Positions 9,311 to 17,376 of a stretch of DNA of 64,000 nt are shown piece after piece; the stretch's first letter is position 1, and each line of letters opens with the position of its first letter. The translations under genes and the position numbers were made by a program. The notes below the pieces were generated by a model that was not told the DNA's origin, ran no database searches, and was given only the letters and a program-made list of their open reading frames with translations. Source of the DNA: Pseudomonas sp. MH9.2 (GTDB lineage Bacteria > Pseudomonadota > Gammaproteobacteria > Pseudomonadales > Pseudomonadaceae); NCBI RefSeq assembly GCF_034353875.1, contig NZ_CP133784.1, positions 3,872,501 through 3,936,500 of the forward strand. Reading direction: 5' to 3'.

Positions 9311-10630
9311 TCACTCGGGTGAGCGGAAGCTCAAGCTGTAATTCACGGCTTTGGTCCCTGGATCGAGGATGTCCAGTGCGATATGAATCGGCGTTTGCGG
9401 TGGCATTTCAGCTTTACCGGCCATCTCGCCGCTCAGGTATTCGCTGGGTTTGAATCGACGACTGGCGATCAACTGGCCGTTGGGATCGGCGAATCGCAAC
9501 TCCAGCAGCGGAAACGGCTGAGAAAAGGACGCCCGGTTATAGATGATTGCGTCAACCACCAGTGCGCCCTTGAACTCGGGATGGCTGCGCACCACCAGAT
9601 TGCTGCTCTTGAGCAGCTTGATATCAACTTTTGACGGTACGGTGCAACCGATCTGCGGACAGATCTGCTGGAACCATGGGCGGTATTGATCCTGGCGCGC
9701 CAGCTCGTCGAAGTGATACCAGATGTATTGACCGGCCAATGCGACGCTCGCAAGCACAATCAGCAATCCCCAGAAAAAGCGTCGGCCCCAGCGCGGCTTG
9801 GGTTTCTGCCAGTCGAGTTGCAGTGGGTCGTCGGTCAGATCGAGGAGTGGCTTGTCTCGCGTCCCTTCATCGTACAAACCGGGTTCACTGCGACCGAGTT
9901 TGAGTCTTGGCTCCTGACGCTCATGCGATTCGTCGAGGGTGTCCGGTTCGTCGCCGTCGATGGCCGACCAACTTCCGGGGTCTTCTTTGGGCGGAGGAGG
10001 GCTCTGGCTTTCGCTCAGGCGTGGTCCCTGCGCCTCGGGTTCGTCGTCCAGTGCTGCGCTGTCGAGTGACAACGAAGGCTCGGTACGATGGTGTGAAGTC
10101 GGTTCGGACGCTTCGTTCGTTTTGGGCGCGGCGCTGGCTTCAACGTGGAGGTGTTCTGGTGCATCGTCGTTGAGCAGGCTGTCGACCCACTGCTCGTTTT
10201 CTATATTGGCGCTGTCGCGACGTGCGCTCAGTGCCGAGTCGTCATGCCTGGAGTGGCCTTCGCGCCCGAACGTTTCAGGCAGCTGGATTTCCCGTTGCTC
10301 AAGCCTGGCGAGCTCTTCGTCCAAGTCGAGGTCGTCCAGATCAACGCTGTCGAGCTCAATTGCGCTGGCCTTCCACTGAGGGGCAGGCTTGACTGGTTCT
10401 TCAGTGGGTACGACCACAGGCTCGGGCGGGATGATGGGAGCGGCGGGAAGAGGCGCTTGCGTTTCTGCGGGCGACTTGCCTGACCGTTGTTCGAGCAGTT
10501 GTTTTGCCGCATTGAAGACCTGCAGGCAGGAGCCGCACCGGACCACGCCCCGGGCCACGCTCAATTGGGCGTGGCTGACGCGGAAACTGGTCTGGCAGTG
10601 CGGACACTGAGTAACGAAACTGTCGGTCAT
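9311..10630 (-). CDS. zinc-ribbon and DUF3426 domain membrane protein
   Basis: 439 residues. N-terminal MJ0042-type zinc ribbon with two Cys pairs (CPHCQTSFRVS, VRCGSCLQVF; residues about 9-38). Then a long acidic, Pro/Ser/Glu-rich low-complexity region to about residue 275. A single membrane helix (FFWGLLIVLASVALAGQYIW, near 285-304) leads to a C-terminal DUF3426 domain. The topology suggests a cytoplasmic zinc ribbon and a periplasmic C-terminus. Function unknown. It follows prmA by 54 bp on the same strand, as in other pseudomonads. Confidence 0.85.
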   Translation of the reverse strand: MTDSFVTQCPHCQTSFRVSHAQLSVARGVVRCGSCLQVFNAAKQLLEQRSGKSPAETQAPLPAAPIIPPEPVVVPTEEPVKPAPQWKASAIELDSVDLDDLDLDEELARLEQREIQLPETFGREGHSRHDDSALSARRDSANIENEQWVDSLLNDDAPEHLHVEASAAPKTNEASEPTSHHRTEPSLSLDSAALDDEPEAQGPRLSESQSPPPPKEDPGSWSAIDGDEPDTLDESHERQEPRLKLGRSEPGLYDEGTRDKPLLDLTDDPLQLDWQKPKPRWGRRFFWGLLIVLASVALAGQYIWYHFDELARQDQYRPWFQQICPQIGCTVPSKVDIKLLKSSNLVVRSHPEFKGALVVDAIIYNRASFSQPFPLLELRFADPNGQLIASRRFKPSEYLSGEMAGKAEMPPQTPIHIALDILDPGTKAVNYSLSFRSPE

Positions 10631-10684
10631 GCGGCTATCCGGTTTAGGCAGGCGCTCATCTTAGTCCATGGTTTCAAATAGCGG

Positions 10685-11563
10685 TTAACGGCGACGACCT
10701 GTGATACGGACCCAGCCATCACGATTGGCGATGGGGTCCAGGTCGAACGTGTCGGCGTAAGCCGCGGCCACTTCTTCGCCTTGCTCAGCGAGGATGCCCG
10801 ATAACGCCAGGCGACCACCGGTTTTGACCAGACTTGCCAGGGTTGGTGCCAACGACACCAAGGGGCCGGCCAGGATATTGGCGACCAACACGTCGGCTTT
10901 TTCTTGCGGCAGGTCTTCCGGCAGGTACAGGGTGAAACGCTCGGGGGCGATAGCGTTGCGGTCTGCGTTGTCGCGCGAGGCATCCAGCGCCTGGTAGTCA
11001 ATGTCGGTGCCGACGGCTTGTTTGGCGCCCAGCAACAACGCCGCAATCGCCAGAATCCCCGAGCCGCAGCCGAAGTCCAGCACGCTGCAGTCTTTCAGGT
11101 CCTGACCGTCGAGCCATTCCAGGCACAGCGCGGTAGTGGGGTGCGTGCCGGTGCCGAAGGCCAGGCCCGGATCGAGCAGCAGGTTGACCGCATCCGGCTC
11201 GGGTGCCGCGTGCCAGCTCGGGACGATCCACAGGCGCTGACCAAAACGCATGGGATGGAAGTTGTCCATCCAGCTGCGTTCCCAGTCCTGGTCTTCGATG
11301 ACTTCGCTCATGTGTTCCGGCAATTCTGCACCGGTGAGCAATTGCAGGTGGGCCAGCACCTGATCGGCATCGGTGTCGGCTTCGAACAGCGCCAGCAAGT
11401 GGGTATGCGACCACAGCGGCGTAGTGTTGAGTTCCGGCTCGAAAATCGGCTGATCTTCGGCGTCCATGAAGGTTACGGACACGGCGCCCACTTCAAGAAA
11501 AGCGTCTTCGTAGGTTTCGGCTTGTTCTGGGCTGATGGCGAGACGGACTTGCAGCCAAGGCAT
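10685..11563 (-). CDS. prmA: ribosomal protein L11 methyltransferase
   Basis: 292 residues from ATG 11563 (AAAGGTG upstream), giving the conserved start [10 protein letters not shown]; the frame is open 50 codons further but without family similarity. SAM-dependent trimethylation of L11. The N-terminal substrate-recognition domain covers about 1-95. The SAM motif [20 protein letters not shown] and the preceding [13 protein letters not shown] loop are intact. NILAGPL is the expected post-I active-site segment (NxxxxPL). Length matches E. coli PrmA (293). Confidence 0.96.
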   Translation of the reverse strand: MPWLQVRLAISPEQAETYEDAFLEVGAVSVTFMDAEDQPIFEPELNTTPLWSHTHLLALFEADTDADQVLAHLQLLTGAELPEHMSEVIEDQDWERSWMDNFHPMRFGQRLWIVPSWHAAPEPDAVNLLLDPGLAFGTGTHPTTALCLEWLDGQDLKDCSVLDFGCGSGILAIAALLLGAKQAVGTDIDYQALDASRDNADRNAIAPERFTLYLPEDLPQEKADVLVANILAGPLVSLAPTLASLVKTGGRLALSGILAEQGEEVAAAYADTFDLDPIANRDGWVRITGRRR

Positions 11564-11646
11564 GGCGGGCACCTTTGAAAAATGACGATGTGCAGCCAGC
11601 GGCTGCGAGAAGCGCGCAAGTTTACTTGAGCGCGAAGGGGAAGGGC

Positions 11647-11678
11647 AAAAAACAACAAAGCCGCGGCTAGGCGGCTTT
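11647..11678 (-). terminator. rho-independent terminator of the acetoin operon
   Basis: An 8-bp stem (AAAGCCGC / GCGGCTTT, 11657-11678) is followed on the minus strand by GTTGTTTTTTG. A second hairpin (AAGAGCC / GGCTCTT, 11685-11705) lies between it and the dehydrogenase stop. Together they end the aco operon before the prmA promoter. Confidence 0.8.
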
Positions 11679-11719
11679 GAGGGGAAGAGCCCAAGACAGG
11701 CTCTTTCTGACATGACAGA

Positions 11720-12814
11720 TCAGATAGGGCTGGGCGACACAATGATTTTGACGTTGTGTTCCTTGTTGTTGACCAGTTCCTCAAACCCGAGACTGACAAT
11801 GTCCTCCAGGCCAATCCGTCCGGTGACCAGCGGCGTGATGTCCAGGCTGCCGTCGGCGATAAGGGCGATCACATCGGCGAACTCGCCGTTGTAGGCCAAA
11901 GAGCCCATGACCTGTTTTTCGGTGGACACCAAGTCGAAGAAATTGAATTGGCTGGGCTCCTCGAAAATACCCACCAGCACGCATTTGCCGGCTTTGCGGA
12001 TCACATCGATGGCGAGCTTGGCCGTGTGTTTATTGCCGATGCATTCGAAGCTCACATCGGCGCCCAAGCCATGGGTGGCCGCGCGAATTTCGGCAAGCGC
12101 GTCGCACTCGGAAGGATCGAAGACCCGGTTGGCGCCGACTTCGAGTGCCTTGGCCTTGCGCGCCGACGACATTTCCAGGGCAATAACCTGTGCGGCACCG
12201 GCCGCTTTGGCGCACATGATTGTGCACAGGCCAATGGTGCCAGCGCCCACGACCACCACGGTTTGCCCGTGCAGGCTGCCTGCCTTCTTGACGGCATGCA
12301 TGCCCACCGCCAGTGGCTCGATCAGCGCACCGGCCTCTTTAGGGAAACCTGCCGGCAATTTGTACAAAAGGTTGGCAGGCACATTGACCCACTCAGCGAA
12401 GGCGCCATTGTTCATCAGGCCGGTAAACGCCAGTCGTTCACAGATGTTGTAGAGGCCATGGGTGCAGTAATAACAGGTGCCGCAATGCTGGCAGGCGTCA
12501 GCGGTGATCAGGTCACCCACGGCAAAACCCTGGACGTTGGCGCCGAGTTTGATGATTTCGCCGCAGAACTCATGGCCCAGAATGCATTGGCCCTGAATGC
12601 CGGTCATCGGGTGCGGAGCGTCTACCGGAATGAACACTGGTCCGGCGACGTATTCATGCAGGTCCGAACCGCAGATGCCACACCAGTCCACGCGAATCTG
12701 TACCCAGTCGGCAGGCGGGTCGGAGGGCAGCGGCACGTCTTCTACGCGGATATCGTGGCGTCCATGCCAGACCGCTGCGCGCATGCTGGCGGTGCTTTTC
12801 AATGCAGTGCTCAT
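11720..12814 (-). CDS. 2,3-butanediol dehydrogenase (zinc MDR family)
   Basis: 364 residues. Zinc-dependent medium-chain alcohol dehydrogenase, probably oxidising 2,3-butanediol to acetoin and feeding the aco enzymes. Catalytic zinc ligands are in WCGICGSDLHEY and GHEFCGEI; the structural zinc loop has four Cys (ACQHCGTCYYC plus NIC). The Rossmann motif is VVVVGAGTIGLC. AGGAGA lies upstream of the ATG at 12814. Last gene of the aco cluster, 66 bp after acoC. The gene content matches the acetoin/butanediol locus I recall near PA4153. An acetoin reductase role or another polyol substrate is possible. Confidence 0.9.
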   Translation of the reverse strand: MSTALKSTASMRAAVWHGRHDIRVEDVPLPSDPPADWVQIRVDWCGICGSDLHEYVAGPVFIPVDAPHPMTGIQGQCILGHEFCGEIIKLGANVQGFAVGDLITADACQHCGTCYYCTHGLYNICERLAFTGLMNNGAFAEWVNVPANLLYKLPAGFPKEAGALIEPLAVGMHAVKKAGSLHGQTVVVVGAGTIGLCTIMCAKAAGAAQVIALEMSSARKAKALEVGANRVFDPSECDALAEIRAATHGLGADVSFECIGNKHTAKLAIDVIRKAGKCVLVGIFEEPSQFNFFDLVSTEKQVMGSLAYNGEFADVIALIADGSLDITPLVTGRIGLEDIVSLGFEELVNNKEHNVKIIVSPSPI

Positions 12815-12880
12815 CGTGTGTTATCTCCTCACAACAGTGTGGAAGCTCCAGCGAGCGTCGGGCAGGCCAGAGCCGCTGAT

Positions 12881-13987
12881 TTATTGGCCCTGCAGGAAGC
12901 CGAGAATCAGGCGGTTGACCTGCTCCGCCGCTTCCATCTGCACCATGTGGCCTTGACCCGCCAACACCTCGACCTGTGCACTGAGCCCTTGAGCATGAGC
13001 GGCAGGGATGATGGCGTCGTTGGCGCCCCAAATCACCAGGCTCGGCTGCTGCGCGACGACTGACCGCAGGTCGCTGTGCTGCTGTCCGCCAGCAAACAAT
13101 TGGGTGCTCAGCAGGCGCAGGGCTGCGTCGACCCCTTCCAGGCGTTTGAACTTGAGCATGTCTTCAAGCATTTGCCGATTCACCAGCGCGGGGTCGGAAA
13201 ACAGTTGCACCAGTTGTGGCTTCAAGGCGTTGCGGTTGGCGGCGTCGATAAAGCCCTGCAAATACTCGCCATTGATCTGCGAGCCCAAGCCAGCGCTGGC
13301 GATCAAGGTCAGTGAGCGGACTCGATTCGGTGCAAGGCGGGCGGCGTTGAGTGCGACGGCGCCACCCATCGAATGGCCGGCCAAGTGTGCGGACTCTATG
13401 TCCAGATGATCGAGCAAGCTCAGGACGGTCTGGCTCAGTTCATCCAAGTCGCCGCGTTGCAGGGTTTTGCCCGACTCGCCATGCCCCGGCAGATCGAGTG
13501 CGATAACGCGGCGCCCGGCAGCCAGTGCGTCGTGGTTGAACAGCCAGTTGTTTAAATCTCCGCCGAAACCGTGAATCAACACCAGCGGACTGGTGCCTTC
13601 GCCACGGTCGAAGAAGCGTAGCGTGCGGCCCTCGAGCTGGATTTTCTGCGGTGCCGGACCGCTGTCTTCTGCAGCATCGCCACCGGGCACGAACTCGGCC
13701 TGGAAGCGTTCGATCACCGCGTCGACCTCTGCATCACTGGCATCCCCCTCGACAACGATGGCGAGCAGGGCGCCCACGGACAGGGTTTCATCCTGTTGCG
13801 CTATCCGGCGCCGCAACACGCCAGAAAAAGGGGTTTCGACGCTGCTGGAAATTTTGTCGGTTTCGACATCGAGCACCTGATCGCCTTTCTCTATGCGCTC
13901 GCCTTCCTCCTTGAGCCACGTGTCGACGCGCCCTTCGGTCATCGACAGGCCCCATTTAGGCATGGTTAGCGTATGAATCTGGCTCAT
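12881..13987 (-). CDS. acoC: acetoin dehydrogenase E2 component (lipoyl domain plus alpha/beta hydrolase fold)
   Basis: 368 residues from ATG 13987, which has GGGAGGAAGG upstream and overlaps the acoB stop (ATGA). The N-terminal lipoyl domain (1-80) has the lipoylated Lys45 in DVETDKISSS. After a linker, the C-terminal domain is an alpha/beta hydrolase: VLIHGFGGDLNNW oxyanion loop, GHSMGGAV nucleophile elbow, late Asp in IWGANDAIIP and His in GQGHMVQME. This lipoyl-hydrolase fusion is typical of pseudomonad AcoC and differs from the CoA acetyltransferase fold of other E2 proteins. It transfers the acetyl group from acetoin cleavage to CoA. Confidence 0.92.
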   Translation of the reverse strand: MSQIHTLTMPKWGLSMTEGRVDTWLKEEGERIEKGDQVLDVETDKISSSVETPFSGVLRRRIAQQDETLSVGALLAIVVEGDASDAEVDAVIERFQAEFVPGGDAAEDSGPAPQKIQLEGRTLRFFDRGEGTSPLVLIHGFGGDLNNWLFNHDALAAGRRVIALDLPGHGESGKTLQRGDLDELSQTVLSLLDHLDIESAHLAGHSMGGAVALNAARLAPNRVRSLTLIASAGLGSQINGEYLQGFIDAANRNALKPQLVQLFSDPALVNRQMLEDMLKFKRLEGVDAALRLLSTQLFAGGQQHSDLRSVVAQQPSLVIWGANDAIIPAAHAQGLSAQVEVLAGQGHMVQMEAAEQVNRLILGFLQGQ

Positions 13988-15003
13988 GCAACCTTCCTCC
14001 CTTCGCAAATTTTATGCACGGCCGCCTCGATTTTCGCCGCGGTAGGGATGTACAGGTCCTCCAGCGCGTCGGAGAAAGGCACAGGGGTGTGCGGCGCGGT
14101 GACCATTTCAATCGGTGCTTTGAGGGCGAAAAACGCTTTCTGAGCGACCAGTGCCGAGATGTCGGTGGCCATCGAACAGCGTGGGTTGGCTTCGTCGATC
14201 ACCACCAGACGCCCGGTTTTTTCTACACTTTCGAGGATGCTGTCTAGGTCCAGCGGGCTGGTGGTACGCAAGTCCAGAACTTCACAGGCAATGCCCTGGC
14301 GTGCGAGGTTGTTTGCTGCCTCCAGCGCCAAATGGACCATGCGACCGTAGGTCACGAGGGTTACGTCATCGCCCTCGCGCAAGAAATTGGCTTCGCCAAA
14401 CGGCACGGTATACAGCTCTTCCGGGACTTCACCCTGCATGCTGTAAAGCATTTTGTGCTCGCAGAAAATCACCGGGTCGTTGTCGCGAATGGCCTGGATC
14501 AGCAAGCCCTTGGCGTCATAGGGCGAGGACGGGCACACCACTTTCAGGCCGGGGATGTGGGTCCACAGGGAGGTGAGCATTTGCGAGTGCTGGGCGGCGG
14601 CCCTCAAGCCGGCGCCATACATGGTGCGGATTACCACCGGGGTGACGGCCTTACCACCGAACATGTAGCGAAATTTAGCCGCCTGGTTGAGGATCTGATC
14701 CAGACAGCAGCCCGCGAAATCAACGAACATCAGTTCGCACACGGGGCGAACCCCTTGAGTGGCGGCGCCTATGGCGGCACCGACATACCCCAGTTCGGAC
14801 AGCGGCGTATCCAGAACCCGCCCAGGAAACTGGTGATAGAGACCCTTGGTGACGCCGAGCACGCCGCCCCAGGCATCCTGCTCGCCGGGTGCGCCTGCGC
14901 CGCCAGCGACGTCTTCACCCATGATGAATACGGTGGGGTCGCGGCGCATTTCCTGGGCAAGCGCTTCGTTGATCGCCTGCTGATAGCTTATTTTTCTCGC
15001 CAT
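13984..15003 (-). CDS. acoB: acetoin dehydrogenase E1 component, beta subunit
   Basis: 339 residues. Transketolase-like E1 beta subunit that pairs with AcoA to cleave acetoin using thiamine diphosphate. Family landmarks are ALAQEMRRDPTVFIMGEDV, the DTPLSELGYVGAAIGAA segment holding the glutamate-side cofactor contact, and the C-terminal LRTTSPLDLDSI and VIDEANP motifs. Length matches 2-oxo acid dehydrogenase E1 beta proteins. It lies 35 bp after acoA and overlaps acoC by 4 bp. Confidence 0.94.
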   Translation of the reverse strand: MARKISYQQAINEALAQEMRRDPTVFIMGEDVAGGAGAPGEQDAWGGVLGVTKGLYHQFPGRVLDTPLSELGYVGAAIGAATQGVRPVCELMFVDFAGCCLDQILNQAAKFRYMFGGKAVTPVVIRTMYGAGLRAAAQHSQMLTSLWTHIPGLKVVCPSSPYDAKGLLIQAIRDNDPVIFCEHKMLYSMQGEVPEELYTVPFGEANFLREGDDVTLVTYGRMVHLALEAANNLARQGIACEVLDLRTTSPLDLDSILESVEKTGRLVVIDEANPRCSMATDISALVAQKAFFALKAPIEMVTAPHTPVPFSDALEDLYIPTAAKIEAAVHKICEGRKVA

Positions 15004-15038
15004 GATAATTCTCCTGTTGTTCTTGTTTTGAGGTCGGC

Positions 15039-16016
15039 TCAGGGATAGGACACGTACACGTCGGTCAGCAGGTCGCTTGCCTGGGGTTTAGGGTCGGATT
15101 TGGCCCGGCGTACGGCGTCTTCGATCAGGTGCTCGACGTCTAGATCGATCTGGTCGAGTTGAGCGACTTTCAGCAGCCCGGCATTCAGGCTGCGTTCGCG
15201 GAACTGCATGAGACAGTCACGGGTGTCGCGAAAGTTCTTGATCTCGTCGGGCGCGCGGTAGGTTTGTGCATCACCTTCGAAATGGCCGTAGTAGCGGGTG
15301 AGTTTCATCTCGATCAGCGACGGCCCTTCGCCGGCTCGGGCGCGAGCGACAGCGGCACCCGCAGCTTCGTGGACCGCGAAGAAGTCGAAGCCGTCTACCG
15401 TCACGCCGGGCATGCCGAAACCGGCTGCGCGGTCGGCGATATGGTCACTGGCGACCGACCACACAGACGCCGTGGCCTCGGCGTAACCGTTGTTTTCGGC
15501 GATGAACAGGCAGGGCAGGTTCCAGATCGACGCGAGGTTCATGGCTTCGAAAACCGCCCCCTCGTTTGAACCGCCATCGCCAAAGAAGGCCACCGCAACA
15601 CCCTGCGTGCCTTTGAGCTTGGCGGCCAGGGCGGCACCGGCAGCCAAGGGTGCGCCGGCGCCGACGATGCCGTTGGCGCCGAGCATGCCTTTCTCCAGGT
15701 CGGCGATGTGCATCGAACCGCCCTTGCCGCCGCAGACCCCGGTTTTCTTGCCGTAGATCTCGGCCATCATGCCGTACACATCGACCCCCTTGGCGATGCA
15801 ATGGCCATGGCCGCGGTGGGTGGAAGCAATGCAGTCATCGTCGGTAAGGTGGGCCATGACGCCAGCGGCCGAGGCTTCTTCGCCGGCATACAGGTGGACG
15901 AAGCCAGGGATCTCGCCAGTGGCGAATTCGACGTGCAGGCGCTCTTCGAAGACGCGGATCGTGCGCATCACTTTGTAGGCGTGCAACAGTTGCTCATGGG
16001 ACAGGTGAGTGGACAT
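15039..16016 (-). CDS. acoA: acetoin dehydrogenase E1 component, alpha subunit
   Basis: 325 residues. Thiamine diphosphate-dependent E1 alpha subunit. The cofactor/magnesium motif is intact as FFGDGGSNEGAVFEAMNLAS followed after seven residues by ENN. Other landmarks are YAGEEASAAGVMAHL and the STHRGHGH substrate-site histidines. It lies 22 bp after acoX. The cluster carries no dihydrolipoamide dehydrogenase (E3), so E3 must come from elsewhere in the genome. Confidence 0.94.
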   Translation of the reverse strand: MSTHLSHEQLLHAYKVMRTIRVFEERLHVEFATGEIPGFVHLYAGEEASAAGVMAHLTDDDCIASTHRGHGHCIAKGVDVYGMMAEIYGKKTGVCGGKGGSMHIADLEKGMLGANGIVGAGAPLAAGAALAAKLKGTQGVAVAFFGDGGSNEGAVFEAMNLASIWNLPCLFIAENNGYAEATASVWSVASDHIADRAAGFGMPGVTVDGFDFFAVHEAAGAAVARARAGEGPSLIEMKLTRYYGHFEGDAQTYRAPDEIKNFRDTRDCLMQFRERSLNAGLLKVAQLDQIDLDVEHLIEDAVRRAKSDPKPQASDLLTDVYVSYP

Positions 16017-16038
16017 CTTGTTGTTCTCCTGGGTTGTC

Positions 16039-17097
16039 TCAACACGGAAGGTTTGCGGGGTGTTGCGGGTGCTCGCGACCTATCGCCAGCAGGCGATGGA
16101 GCGCGGCGTAGGCCAAAACGGCTTCGACATCAATGCTGATCGGGCCGTAAGGGTCGAGGGTGACGGTGGGGTGGTCGTTGGCGCTGAACTCGATTTCACG
16201 CTCGCCGTCCAGGGCCAGGGTGCCATTGAGCAGACTCGGCGAATAAGCCACCCCAGGTTGCATCGAGCCGCAGGCACTGACGGCGCAGCCCTGGAGCAAA
16301 CCTGGCGCCAGCGGCACCAGAACGGCATCGTCGGCGTTGGGGTTCAGGCGGACCCAGGCGCCCAGCGGTGATTGGCGCGAAACTGGACACCACAGCCCGC
16401 AGAGTGCCGAAAGGCCAATGGCATGGGGCTCGGCAAACGTCACGAAAACTTCCGCCAGGTCTTCGGCGCGGCAGATCGCACGGGCTCCGATGAAAGGTTG
16501 CGACGAGACGGCGACATCGACCAGCGCCCATTCACAAATGCCCCGGGCGTGCTCGCGAACCAGCAAACGCTTGTTGCGCCGCAGGCCAACCCCGGAAGGA
16601 ATACGTCCGCTTGCGCAGAGCCCACCGGCCAGCCCGGCACTGGTGGCTTCACGCAGTTCAGGGAAGGCGTTGTTAGTCCCGGTCGAGAGTGTCAGCAGGG
16701 GAATGTCACCGACTTCGGCGGCAACCGCCTTGTGCGTCCCGTCGCCGCCCAACACTGCGATCAGTGCGACCCCTTGTTCGGCCATCATTCGTGCGGCCAG
16801 ACGTGTGTCTTCGACGGTCTGGCGCAAGGGCATGTCGAGAAAGGTCAGGCGTGGCCAGTGGCTTTCACGAGCGTTACGTCCCTGGCTGGCTTTGAGCACA
16901 GCGGCGGCGATGCCTGTCATGTCGGGCGCCAGCAAGACGTGCTGGATGCCGGTGGCGCCGAAAGCGCCGAGCAGACGCTGGACCACGGAGGCCTTCTCGG
17001 TACTCGAATAAACGCCAGCATTGGCCGTCAGGCGGCGCACATCGCGACCCGACGCCGGGTTGGCGATGATCCCCACGGTCAGCGCGGGTTCAGTCAT
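16039..17097 (-). CDS. acoX: acetoin catabolism protein AcoX (ATP-NAD kinase-like)
   Basis: 352 residues from ATG 17097 with AGAGGTG upstream. The frame is open another 151 codons but those residues run through the promoter region. The N-terminus VGIIANPASGRDVRR and the AVLGGDGTHKAVA motif place it in the ATP-NAD/AcoX kinase fold. AcoX is the usual first gene of Pseudomonas and Cupriavidus aco operons and its precise role is not known. A -24/-12 promoter lies just upstream. Confidence 0.9.
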   Translation of the reverse strand: MTEPALTVGIIANPASGRDVRRLTANAGVYSSTEKASVVQRLLGAFGATGIQHVLLAPDMTGIAAAVLKASQGRNARESHWPRLTFLDMPLRQTVEDTRLAARMMAEQGVALIAVLGGDGTHKAVAAEVGDIPLLTLSTGTNNAFPELREATSAGLAGGLCASGRIPSGVGLRRNKRLLVREHARGICEWALVDVAVSSQPFIGARAICRAEDLAEVFVTFAEPHAIGLSALCGLWCPVSRQSPLGAWVRLNPNADDAVLVPLAPGLLQGCAVSACGSMQPGVAYSPSLLNGTLALDGEREIEFSANDHPTVTLDPYGPISIDVEAVLAYAALHRLLAIGREHPQHPANLPC

Positions 17098-17130
17098 GGC
17101 ACACCTCTGATTATTGTTTGTCTGTGTCAG

Positions 17131-17146
17131 AGCAAGGCCGGTGCCA
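17131..17146 (-). promoter_or_regulatory. sigma-54 promoter of the aco operon
   Basis: On the minus strand TGGCACC, four bases, then TTGCT matches the sigma-54 consensus (GG at -24, GC at -12, correct 10-base spacing). Transcription would start near 17120, about 23 bases before the acoX ATG. It is consistent with the divergent AcoR carrying the GAFTGA sigma-54 contact loop. Confidence 0.85.
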
Positions 17147-17225
17147 ACCCGGTTGATATGGCCGCAGAGGGCCGGTGCAGAGCGCTTCGTGCAACAGCGT
17201 CGAGTGCCTGGCGGAGGGGCTGGGC

Positions 17226-17284
17226 GAGACGCGTGGTTGCAGATGACCGGGGGTTTGAGCGAGACGCTGAGACGCTCCGTCTCA
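17226..17284. promoter_or_regulatory. probable AcoR upstream activating sites
   Basis: Three copies of GAGACGC at 17226, 17261 and 17269 lie in the acoX-acoR intergenic region. The last forms a perfect 7-bp dyad with a 3-bp spacer (TGAGACG / CGTCTCA, 17268-17284). They sit about 110-160 bp upstream of the aco start point, the usual range for an enhancer-binding activator. Assignment to AcoR is inferred from position. Confidence 0.55.
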
Positions 17285-17376
17285 ACGACGGCTCGCTCGC
17301 AGGAAGGGTTGTCGTGGGTAGGCAAACGGCGCTTAATAACGCGCATAACAACAATACGCCCAGAGGTGGACAGGCC

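Noticed and set aside
17222..17284. CRISPR-like short repeats
   Set aside because: The GAGACGC repeats are irregularly spaced, only 7 bp, and located where activator sites are expected; no cas genes in the window.
16372..17376. Upstream extension of acoR
   Set aside because: The extension runs through acoX in antisense and through the sigma-54 promoter; the ATG at 17377 has a good ribosome binding site and the AcoR N-terminus.
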